This document shows, piece after piece, positions 39,667 through 51,800 of a stretch of 64,000 bases of DNA. The DNA is from Zerene cesonia (taxonomy: Eukaryota > Arthropoda > Insecta > Lepidoptera > Pieridae): assembly GCF_012273895.1 (NCBI RefSeq), contig NW_024045135.1:186001-250000 (forward strand), given 5' to 3'. The notes under the pieces are model-generated. The model made no database searches. It had not been told where the DNA came from and saw only the letters and a program-made list of their open reading frames with translations. Position numbers and translations under genes: made by a program. Each line of letters begins with the position of its first letter. The stretch's first letter is position 1.

Positions 39667-42600
39667 CTATTTCTCCAGGGTCTTTAGCAGAGTGTCCAAA
39701 TGGTCCTTGTGGTAGTCCAGCTCGTCTGTGAGAGCGGAGGCCATCGCGCGCGGAGTGATCTCAGTGCCCAAGTAGTCACGCAGTAATATCTAGAAGTATT
39801 TTGTTTTTTTTTTTTTTTAGTAAGTTTAATACACAAATTACTTTAAGGTGCGAGGCAGAGTAGCTGAAAAGTCGTCTAGTGGGTTCAATACTAGATGGAA
39901 AAATATTTGTCTTAGCCTGGTAGGACATAGAAGGCTCATCGCTAATTGCCGAAAAGAAAAAATAAGCAGAATTAAAATAACTAGTTGCCGGACCTTCAAT
40001 CGGAACAAGGACGCATGCACATAACATAAATGTATAAAGATTATCTTAACTTTCAAGACTTTTCTTTACTTAACTTTATAATAACCAACAACTATTCAAT
40101 CGTGCACTAATTACTGCGCAACGTACTTATGTTTCGCACTAACGTACATACATTGCGCGTTATCTTTTTAATAAACAATCTATAGATCAAATTGTCAAAC
40201 TACCCACCTGAGGCTCCTTGGCGCCGCCGTGGCGCAGCACCGCGTGTCGCAGTCGGTCGCCGGCCGCGCGGCTGAGTGGACGCGCCTCGAAGTTCTGCCG
40301 CCACACGCTCCACGCCAGCGCGCGCGATATCAGGTACGAGTAGTACTTCGCGCCGTAACCGATCAGGTGGCTGAAGCGGTGCTGCCACGCCTGTCGTCAC
40401 GATTACATAAGTATGTTTGCGTGATACTGTATCGAATATCGATAGATGAAGATTTAAAACAAATATATCATAATATTTTGAATTCATGAAAATATCATAG
40501 TAATAAAATTATGAACAAGAAGTAATCAGGTTTTTTAATAAAGACTTGAAAAATAAAAGTCGAGTTTAGTGTTTTCTTTCACCAACCGTATTCTCAACAT
40601 ACGGCAACCCATAGTAGTGTTGCTGCGCGTGCCGCAGCGCGTCCGTGGTGCCGCCCCCCGCCCCGTGGTACAGCTGGTCCAGCACCGAGTAGAACACCTG
40701 ATGTTTCGTAGTTAGGTTTTTATAATGGAAGAAGAAGAATAAAAGAAGCATTTCGTGTGTACAACGCATATTCTTAGTAAAAGTACGCCTGTTTTTCTGT
40801 TCAAGTAGTCAAAGCATAAAAAAATTGTTTACATTTGACATAATATTTTTGCTCTCGACAAAGCGGTTTTATTTTGGAAATACTTCTATTGTATGTGTGA
40901 ATAATTTTAACTTAATTTCATTTAAAATTTGAGTTCAATAGATAAACAATAACAAAATACCTGCAATTGCATCTCACTGGCACCGAACAGATACTTGGAG
41001 GCGCAGAGCCGCTGCAGCATGGACTCCGGCATCGGCTCGCGCGTCTGGAAGTGGCGCGCGAAGCGGCGCACCACCTGCGAACATAATCTCGTTTCAGTCT
41101 CGAGTTTGTCCGTGTGTACCGTCATATAGATAGACAAATAAGTCGCAAATATTTTTTTGCGGCATTTTGGGAAACACAGGCATATTTCTTTCTGTATTAT
41201 AATTTCGCGGGACGGAGCGGCACTCGCCTGCGGGCTGGAGGCGAAGTGCTCGCTGAGCACGCTGGGCAGCTCGGCCAGGTCGGTGGCGCAGCGCGTGCCG
41301 GCCACGTGCTGGTGCGGCGCGCGGCCCAGCATGGAGTGCAGCGCGTGCCCCGCCTCGTGGAACAGGTTGTCCACCGCGCCCGCGCTCAGCAGCGCCGGCC
41401 CGCCGCGGTGCCCGCCGCTCAGCGATAACATTATCACCACTATTGGATTCTGTCAAATAATAACGTTACGGTTAAACGCATATTAAAATTGATACTCATA
41501 ATTTAACGCACCCATTAAGGGTATCAAATCATCGATTGTACGAATTGTAAAACATTTATCACGTAAGCATTTGATTCTATTGACACATTAATACTATCTT
41601 ATATGAAACGTAAAACTAATTTATGTCTATTTTTAATTTTTAAAATGATTGTAAACAAAAAGCTGTAATAAAAATTAGCCAGAAATTCACGTTTTTTAAT
41701 ACTATTTCTAGTCCATATTTACAGGGGTTCGATTCGAGTTCGGTTACAGTCGTTCGTTCAGACAAATTCGTAGTCTTTGTTAATTAATAAATGAACAATC
41801 ATCATCATCAGCCCATATATGTTCCCACTGCTGGGACACAGGCCTCCTATGAGGGTTCAGGCCATAATCCACCACGCTGGCCAAGTGCGGGTTGGCAGAT
41901 GTCACATGCCGTCGAACTTCTAATTCTTGGACATGCCGGTTTCCTCACGATGTTTTCCTTCACCGTTAAAGCAGTGGTGATGTTATCTACATGCGCAGAT
42001 AAATTGAAAAATCAATTTATTTCCTGCGCGCTCGCCCGGTCTCGAACCCCGACTTATCGATTTTGAAGTCCGAGGTCCTCACCACTGAGCCACCACTGCT
42101 TTTTTATGAAAAATTAAATTAAATGAACAATATTTGTGACTAATATGAGTTATATTAAAAACCTATCCATGACCTACCTGATAAGTTCCGTCAGGTAACA
42201 ATTTTCCTCCTTGTATAGTAAAATGACAATCTTGGTGTGGTTTTCCTGCCCTCTCATATAAATCACAATATATGTGACCCAAAAGACCCTCTGTCTCATG
42301 GACGACGGCCAATTTGTACACATCAGGTGCCCAGGATTCTCCTGTATAAATAAATAATCGATAAGGATTTATTTGCAAGAAATAATTCAATAGAGTTACA
42401 ATTTTTGTTAAATTACTACTTTTTTCAATTAGTGTTTTCATTGAATGACAAAAACTTCCGAGTCATTTACCTGGCAACATTTCTTCTGATTTCAAAGTAA
42501 TACCATACAATTCTTGACACAGCATATTCAGACCTTCCATACACCCTCCTAGTGAGAAATATGGGCTGAAGTCTGAATTGGCCACATTGAGTAACTGTGT

Positions 42601-45069
42601 TTTTGCTTTATGAGTAAAATATGGAGTGTCCCAGCACATTAACTTTTCCTGTAGAAAAACCATAATTGATGTTACTTATGAAGTAAAAGGGTATATTATT
42701 AATTCGCTTGTTCCTTTCTACTTTATAAAAATTATAAAATTGCAAGAATGTATGTAATGAAAGTGCTGCAGACTTTCGTGTTTTCTCTTCCTTCAAATGG
42801 TCAAATTTACCTGATATGGAGATTCTTGCCGTTTCATACGCGCCATTGCCTCGAAATCAGCATTGGCCCTATCATGAAGATTATCTGACAATATATCGAG
42901 AAATTCACGTACATTCGAGGAATTTTCCATTGTGCTGGCTTTTATTGCTCTGAAAAAATACCCCCTCAATGTTCATATATGACTTAACCGTGAAATGTAA
43001 TAAATTTATTCATAAATTTTTTTATAGCATTTGTACACAAATTTTGTATAACCTGGGTATAAGTATGTAAATAAAAAAAAAGTTTTGGGAAAGCAAGCTA
43101 AATGCTTGCCGATAAAAAAATTAAACAACTACCCTCAATAAATCGAAATTCCCTCACCTATCGGCGTAACTATCAAAACCGCAGAGTTGTGCCAACCGAT
43201 GCCTCGCCCGGAGTGTGGTGCTTAGCAACTGTTCCTGTCTAATATCCGGTGCGAGGTACAGACGGTATGCAGCCTCTCTCGCGGCTGCTTCTCCGCACTC
43301 GGCATACACACCACTCACTATGACATCTTCTCCCTCTGTGCTGAAACTGAGTGGTAATTTGTTTATTTTTTTTTTACTTAAAAAGCGTCATGCGGCTTAT
43401 TAACATTACCATCGTAAGAAATTTTGAAAGATAAATCTAGAGATGGCAAACTTGAGATTTGAAAAGAAATTTCTACTATTTATAATTTTATATTCTATAA
43501 ATTTTGAATATTGTTTAGTACCAAATAAAAGTGTTTCTAACTCTATGTGGTAGTATTATTTAAAAAGATATAAAAATACTCACAATTGTCTAACATTCTG
43601 TGGCACAACAGATCTAGGGACTCGTCTAGGCTTTGCGGCACCAGCCATAAACTGCTGTCCTGTCTGTAGTATTAGGTCATTCAAGGCAACAACTTCCCGC
43701 CTAGCATTCTCCTCTAACTGAATGCCGCTCTGTTCAAAGTCAAATAGAAACAGTTCTGCTAAATGCTTATCCCCTGAAGTACCTTTTTTAACTGAGTCCC
43801 TTAATGCTTCATACAATCCTTTGTGTGTGTTTAACCTGATGATGAGCATAAATTTCATTTCAAGTAAAAGTCTCAAATTGAAAAAGTTATATTATATTAG
43901 TAATGAAATTATCACATTATATGTCATTATATGTCAGTGTTAATCTCAACAGAAAATACATCTAGAAATAATGCTTGTAAATTCAACTTGAAAAATTTTC
44001 AAAGAACACATTTTCAGAGATAATTATTAAAAGTTTTGGACAGCGATAAAACAGGAAAAAAATTGTAACATGTGAAAGAATCGGCAAGCTTACAATGGGA
44101 AAAATACCACAACTCCACAGAAGATGGTTGCCAAATATGATTAGCATGCCAATGCAACTGTATTGAAATGATACCATACCCTATTGATGCTTTAATTCAC
44201 AATTAAATTAATTCCCTTTTCAACTGAAAAACTTTATTTATTCAATAAGACTTCTCTTAAATGATCAGAGCATTACACTTACTTTTCAACAACACCACTG
44301 ACACTGATGCAGGCATCTTCCGCTGCACTGGCAAAGTGGGGTTGAGGGTGAGCTATCCTTATAAACTCGGCAAGATCTGCAACTTTACATAGGGTGTCTG
44401 AGAGCTCATCAAATATCTCTACCATGGGCCTTGTTGGGTTTGTAGTGGCTTCCTCTATAAGCCTATCTGTAGCTGCTATTGCTTGCTCTTTGAGTGTGTA
44501 AAAACCCTCAAAGCTTGTTAACTCTGGCTTGTTGAAGAGACCCTAAAATGTATTTATTTACATAAGTCATATTAAATTTGTAAGGCTTAAACAGTCAATT
44601 GTGTCAAAAGAAATATATGTATAACTCTTCATCAGAAGTTTACCAAGTTATATCAGAAATAGTATATACTATATATATTTACACAGTATTTTAATGTATA
44701 ATTTATAAAGTGGAATCTTAAATGTAGTAGAGTGAAAGTAAAAGATGCTGAACAACCTAGTATTATATACTTGAGTTTTGAAGTTTTTCTAGACCTATTC
44801 TACAAACTTAAACAAACTCTGTGTTAAGGCTTATATTTGCTAAGATGTCAATATTCAAATTTGAATGAAATTATATCAGTACAATTGAAGAAATATAAAC
44901 TGTTTTAACCATTGAGTTACAAATGGTATGTAAAGGCACTTACAGTTCTCTCTCTCAATGAGTCAAATATAGGTCTATGTATTGGTCTCGTGTTGAAGGC
45001 TGTGGCTAATGGAGACCAGGTGCTGACACTTCGTCTTCCAATTTTCCATATTGGCTTTACAATTCTCAT
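39667..45069 (-). CDS. MIPEP: Mitochondrial intermediate peptidase (M3 metallopeptidase), complete
   Basis: Twelve exons on the minus strand: 45069-44944, 44542-44283, 43835-43584, 43346-43158, 42949-42811, 42648-42471, 42341-42178, 41449-41228, 41074-40961, 40697-40587, 40390-40208 and 39789-39667. They join in phase to 686 codons, close to the human enzyme at 713. MIPEP is a matrix zinc protease that removes an octapeptide from imported precursors after the main processing peptidase. The N-terminus (MRIVKPIWKIGRRSVSTW) is basic and amphipathic, as a targeting presequence should be. The zinc site is FHEAGH (His467, Glu468, His471) with the third ligand Glu496 in DLAELPS, the M3-family 25-residue spacing. 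GYGAKYYSYL near the C-terminus is the other hallmark. The exon-8 donor is GC, not GT. Exon 4 has two acceptors 6 nt apart (43346 or 43340). An S2 SINE sits in intron 7. Confidence 0.96.
41800..42099 (-). repeat. tRNA-derived SINE, family S2, in MIPEP intron 7
   Basis: On the minus strand the element begins GCAGTGGTGGCTCAGTGGTG (A-box-like), has the B box GGTTCGAGACC, and ends in a GAT-repeat tail (plus: ATCATCATCATCAG). A direct repeat AAATGAACAAT flanks the region (41789-41799 and 42121-42131) and may be its target-site duplication. The 91-codon frame across it is not a gene. Confidence 0.7.
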
Positions 45070-48000
45070 TTTGTTTTTACTTCCTGCAAGATCACATGAG
45101 GTTTTTTTATAAATGTGGGTGCATAATATGATGAAGCTTTTATTTAAAATCTATATCAATGAAACAGCAAAGAAAATCTTGATACCTTTATCTTAAATGC
45201 ACTGCAAAATTGAATATATTATAGATGACAAAAATTTTATAATATTTATGAATCCCTATAGCACTTGGAAAGCACGTCAAGACAACAACTAAATCTGAAA
45301 GTATTGCACAAACTTAGAGGTCAAAGGACTCGCTTGTTTACATTCAGCTGTAGATGAAATACAATGGAACTACATAGTACCTTATATAAACTATAACACA
45401 ATGTAATATTGTAAATAACGGAATAATTCTATTTCATAAAATTATTTAAATATCTTAAATTTGCTTCATTCGAGTTATTTTCTTTAAATTCTAATCCGCT
45501 ATTTCTCAAAATAAGTAGAAATGTCAAAATCAGCAGTCAAAATAATGACAATGACACTTTAGATCTTTTTTTACATATTTAATGTATTGGTTACGAGATA
45601 TTTAAGCAAAATCTTATTTTAGTCACCATTGTACAATATTATGTATTTATTGTTGTGGTTTTTTTTATATTTGGATAGTTTCAACGGTATCTTTACTGTA
45701 TTTATATAAGGAACTATAATAATTTTTGTTGTTGAATTTGTCACAAATTATTCGGATTATAATTATTTATTATTATAACTAAGTATATATGAAATAATTT
45801 AGTATGAATTATGCCATTAGCTTTCTACATATAACAACTGCCTATTTAGTGATGCAATTTATACGAGTTCACTTTTTAAAAGTAGATAAATCCAATCATT
45901 TCATGTGTGCTGCGCCGTGAAAACATATGTTTTTGGTTACACATTATTCGCTTGTAAGACAAGTCTTTATACAACCTCGTGTTCAAATAAATATACCATC
46001 CGAATATTTCTTTTCTCAACTATTATTGACAAAAAAACATTAACATTAAAATCTTTGTAGAAATTGTATGGGTGTGACTGTGTTTTAATAAAACAATCTT
46101 TGGGTTATGATATGATTTATTTCTTTAGTTAGTTAACGCTACGCTCAGGTTTGAGCAACATTTGGCACAAACCATGCCCTTCACTTTTACAAACATCACA
46201 AAAAAGCGAAATATAATACAAAGATGTTGTATTGATAATTTAAATTTTTAACAGAGTTGTTATAATAACATTAATGTTTTAATAAAAAATACGATAAGTA
46301 TAAATGTTTTTATATAATATAAAAAAAAAATACAAGCAGATACGCCAAAGCATAAATACAATTTGTAAACGCAATTTTGTAAAGTTACATATTAGCAGTT
46401 AACTAATACGTATATTTTAAAGGAATTACATATTTGCAATGATATATTACTGTGATGGAATTCATAATTGTCCAGGATCCTTGGTCTATGGTCTTGGTTT
46501 CATACACAAGCGGTAAAACGGGACCCTGTTATTAAACTTCGCTGTCCGTTTCCGTCTGTTGGTATGTCTGATTGTCTGTTTGTCCAACCGTCCGTCTCTA
46601 GTCTGTTTCTTATGAACCGAGGATAGTTAGACAGTTGATATTTGCAAAAAATATGTATTTGTGTTGCCGCTATAAGGAGAAATAATAAAAAATCTGTTGT
46701 TTCTATTTAGCTTACTTTTTCCGACTTGCACTTGACCGATTTTTGTAACCGATTACTACCAAGATAAATTTCTACATATATCTTCTTTTCTACAAATTAT
46801 GGATTCAGTCATAAAGTTCCCTATTTCGAATATTTTTCGATAGTTATGTCAAAAACAACATCTCAGTAAAATTATCTTGACAAAGTGATGATGAAAAGGA
46901 CCCAGGGATATTGATACATAAATATAGATATAACCAGTAACCAAACTCAACGAGAAGTGATTTTTAGAAGCCATACGCACAATAAATAAGAATAAATTAA
47001 AATCACCAAAGATATTTACAAAAAATAAGTTACATATGGATAAAAATTTTAAAATAGACTTGCCAATTCGTGTTAGAGCGTGTGGCAATGTGACTGAAAT
47101 ATACACCTCTTAAATTTTTTTATCCATATGTTGAACACAATAATTTTTACATTACCATCTTACAATCAGGACATGATACCCAACCAAACCAATGATAAAA
47201 ACCAATATTAAATAAAAATAATAATTTTCAAGCCCAAAACTCAAAGAAAACAAAATATAAATAAAACGTATCCGATGAAAAAAAAATAGGAACTCCTAAG
47301 TATCTTATCATACAAAATGAAGACAAATTTCAGTAGAATTAGAACATTGAAATAGATACCAATAAAATTATTAATTTTCATATTCAATAATATGTCTGGT
47401 ATTACTTTAATTATCCAACATTCATAGCCACTGGCTTCTTCAATTTTATAACACTAACTTTGTAGTCACTAAAAATGCTTTTTTATAAGTAGTCAGATAT
47501 AAATGATACAAGGCCTGATCACAGTCTATGTAAAATTTGCAATACATACCTGAACTATTAAAGAATAGAATAGTAAAATGAGCGAGAAAGCACTATTAAA
47601 AGCCGTATAGTGGAAGCGAGATAGCATGCTGTCTATTGACAATTGCAATTCTATTCTCTAACAATCAAGGTACAGTCTGTGCAAATCTTTATGGTGTCTC
47701 GGAAGTTATGTCAGAGCGGTTGATTTTGGCGGTATATCAATACTAGATATAATAAAGAAGCTGAGCAATCAAACTTATTACTCCTGTATGCCATATAAAA
47801 AAATTGTCATACAACTTTTCTACAGACCTAATTATGTGACACATAAAAAAGTTTTAAGGCTTTGTTGACCATGTTATTTCCAAGGAGTTCACTTATAAAC
47901 ATATAAACGGAAATTTTTCAAAATTTATGATTGTTCTAGAATTCTCTGGTATTCATACTTTAGCTGTGAGTAGGTCACACACCATAAAGTTTCGCACAAA

Positions 48001-48805
48001 CAGAATTTGGCTGTATCATAGCCTCATTTCTATTTATTGTCGATATGTATGTTTAAAATTACTCTGTGCGATAATACTCTTGTTTTGTATACTATTAATA
48101 GATTCTAATACTAAGATAAGTATTTCTATTTTATTGGTGTTGTAATAAGCTAGTCATGATTTCTTTTAATAAATGCATATAATGAAATGCATTTATAATA
48201 ATGAAATTATATCTAAATAGCAATAGTTGAAATTTAACTAAAATCTATCCAAACATAATTGATATTGATTTTTAATTCACACTGAAACTATTAAGCTTCT
48301 TGCATATCGAAATAATTTCTGCTTCCTATTCATATAGAAATAAAAACAAGAAAAAAGAGAAATGTATCATGATTTAAGATTTTTAGTGTTTTTTCTTAAT
48401 AACCTGATTATTATTGTCATACAATGTGTCTTTTGAGTTTTGTTAATTTCAACATATAAAATTATTTTATTTATTAAAATGTGACTATTATATAAGTTAA
48501 TTGTCTACAATTAGACTAAATATTTAGTTTTTTATTTTGATTTGAGCTCACGATTTTTGAAGGCAATAGGCGACTTAATTTTCATGAAATTACTTTATAA
48601 CTTGTTTCTTTAATTTTAAGAGGGTAGTTTAAAATTTAACTACACTTTTCTGTTTCAAATACCAAACATTATAAAGCATCACATTATTTTACCTATTAAT
48701 TTAGTAATATTTTCACTTTTGCTAGAGCCAAAAGAAAACTTAAACCCAGTCAGCCTAACGAAAAAAGCGCGATTCCATAAACATTCCAGAAAACTAAGCC
48801 AGTCA
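45070..48805. other. Intergenic region, MIPEP 5' side to HDAC6 3' end
   Basis: This is 3.7 kb of AT-rich sequence between two minus-strand genes. It must contain the MIPEP promoter at its left end and the HDAC6 3' UTR at its right end. A minus-strand AATAAA (TTTATT at 48466-48471 on plus) is a candidate HDAC6 polyadenylation signal ~335 bp past the stop. A small inverted repeat (AGAATAGAAT at 47562 and its complement near 47650) may mark a MITE remnant. No protein-coding gene is supported; the 60-90 codon frames are low-complexity. Confidence 0.55.
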
Positions 48806-51800
48806 TCACTGCATCTGTACACCATCCCTATAACACCAGGGCATTTCCTCGCCAAATTTGCACTTGTGTGCGTTATTTTTAGCGTCGTACAACAGCGGGT
48901 TGTCAATGTATGCGTCGCAAGGGTAGCACCACACTGAGAGATCGGCGAGCGAGAGCGATAGCGGATGCTGTGTTGCGGTGTAGTGGGCCGACATGTGGCC
49001 GTTGATGTGGCGGCCGCATGCTGTCTGAGATAATCGGATATTAAGTAAGCTTTTTTACGGGAATGTGGTACGTTTGATTACTTGTGTACAAAATGTAATA
49101 AATGTGACGTACTCTTTGGTAATTTTCCAGAAATATTTACCAACTCTTGACTGAAGCATCAAATATATAACTAGAACTTGAAATGCCAAGTTTTAAACAC
49201 TGCATCTATTCCTTTGATAATACAAAGTGTTATTTTTAATGATTAATACATGATTTTCTTTCTTTCTTTCTAAATGTGAAAGTCTTTGTGTAAGTAAGTT
49301 TTAGTCCGTCTGACTTTTACAATTTAACGTTACACATCAAACCTGCTAACTATTAAAAAAAAACATATATACTTACTACATAACACTGGAGGCACACCCA
49401 ATTCTCGAGGGTGTGGTCACAGTCCACGCACTTCACACCCTGCTCGAACCTCACATTAGCCGGTATCGCGTACAAGCTGTCCAAATGCGGACACCCGGGC
49501 AAAGGAACCACCGCAAACATCTCCCCGTCGACTATCGCCTGCATGTTCTCAGACAGGAAGTCCACAAGTGTCTTTGTCTCCTTCGAACTCCCCGCGTTGT
49601 CCTCGTCGTCTGTCCCACAGTGGATCCCATCCGAACACTTCCTATCCAGACTCAGGTTAGCCAGCCCATCCTCTATCGACATTTCCCACTTGCTCTCGTC
49701 GACTTTCGCCCTGGATTGTTCTAGAACGTCCTCCAACGGCAGCGCGACTTGAAACTTCAGATTCTTCCAGTACTTCTTGTGGACTCGGATGACGTCATTA
49801 ATGGACTCTTGGGCGGACCAGTGGCAGGTGGCCTTGGGATCGTAGTGCAGTTCGATAGGGTCGCCCAGAAGGGCCTTAGTGCACATGACCATAGCGTAGG
49901 AAATGCTGGTGACGTTGTACCCGCCCTCTAGGCAGAGTATGACACGTCCGCCGGCCAGACTGCGTAACATGTGCGTCATGAGGCCGTAACATTCTGGGGT
50001 CACTTTACAACCTGGAATAAAGTATTATGTTTATGAATACATACTGTGCTATATTATCGAGATGTAAATCCGAAATGACATGAAAAAGATGTTCATAGTT
50101 AATGAAATATTTATTCATAGTTGATTGAAGTATTTAAGACAATTATAAACAAAATCTTGTTTTGCTTGGAGTAGCGATAAAAAAAAAAAATTAATTATTA
50201 ACTTTTTTTATAATACCAGTACCTCCCAACGGGTCTCCCACGCAGGCGTCGAACCCGGCAGAGACGAGCACCAGGTCCGGGTTGTACTCGCGCGCTATTG
50301 GCATCACCACTTGCGTGAACGCAGCCAAGTATTCCGCGTCGCCCATGCCACGCTGAAATGTAACTTTTTCGTTACTCGATATCTCGCTAACGGCCTGCCC
50401 GCGGCTTCATCCGTGGTTATATATTCTATATATTTATAGATTATAGCACTCGGAGGTCACATGTATCATCCAGTAGTGAAAGAATTTTCTAAATCGGTCC
50501 AGTAGTCCCTGATTTCAGCGCGTTCAAAGAAACGAGCTCTTCGGCTTTATATCATTAGTATAGCTGAGCTAGATCCGGCGGTTTCACTCGCTTACTATGC
50601 GGGTAATAAGAAGCCCATGTGCTTATCCAGACTACAAACTATCTCTGTATTAACTTTTATACAGTTTCAATCAGTGGTTTTTCGTGAAAGAGTAACACAT
50701 CTATTCTCTAAAACCTTTAAGATATAGGTAATATTAGTAAAATTTAAAAGTATAAATTGAAGATTAAACGACTTTATTTAAGTTTCTAATTACATCTGCG
50801 TTTTAAATATATACGAGTAGAAGTTTTTTAGTATTACCCACCTTATTCCATGGGATATTTACGTTGAATCCCTCTCCCTTCCCCTCCCCCACCGCTGTAT
50901 AGTCCGCAGCTTTCGAGTGCGGGAAGAATGCGCCGTTGTCGTAACGATGTATCGATATATATAGGATCTGGAATATTTTATAGATAATTAATGATTCATT
51001 TATGACTTCTGGGAAACTATTTGGTTCCTGTGGTTTGCCCCTTATGTGAGTAACATAAGATGTTATAATTAATTATACATTGTGTTAACGACAATATATC
51101 TCATTTGAAAATGTAACCCTATTTTTCATTTATACTAGGGCTCATTTAATCTTGAATCTATAAAATGTCCTCTGTAACATTATTCTTAAACTTCTGCTAG
51201 CCTTACCAATGACGAACGTTATCAAATACGTGTAAGGGCGTGGCGCACACGGAGTTCACACGCACGCGTGCAAAAACTTGTCTGAGTGAGGTATGTGTGT
51301 GTTGTGAGATAGACTAACGCCTCGATGTGATGTCATAGCTGTTATTTCATATCAATTAATTACCGTTAAGCAATAAGCTTTGCATTTAAATTTCATGTAA
51401 GAAAACAACAGTTTCGCCTGACTCCTAACAACGTTTAGAAATAAATCGTATTTTAAATTACATTTGACTCATTAAGGCGCTAGTCTCACTCACTATTATT
51501 TTATACATGTGGGGTCTATACTACACGCAATTGCAGTCACACGCAGGCAGGGGGCTGCACAATACGCAATGTGGACCACAATCAAGCGGGGATTACACAA
51601 CATTCAATGCGGGTCACACGCCGGCGGGGGGGCTACACAACACTTCATGGGATAACACTTAGGTAGGGGGCGTAATGGTGATCACACTCAGGCGGGGAAC
51701 TACACAACACTCAATGCGGGCCACACGCAGGCACGCACACGCACCCGGTTGTCGGCGTAGGTGATAGCCTGCGTGCCGTTCCCGTGGTGCACGTCCCAGT

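Noticed and set aside
41791..42066. 91-codon plus-strand frame starting with a His-rich run
   Set aside because: It is a reading of an antisense SINE tail (ATC repeats) and body.
47562..47660. Possible MITE with AGAATAGAAT inverted ends
   Set aside because: The inverted repeat is short and AT-rich, with no clear target duplication or second copy.
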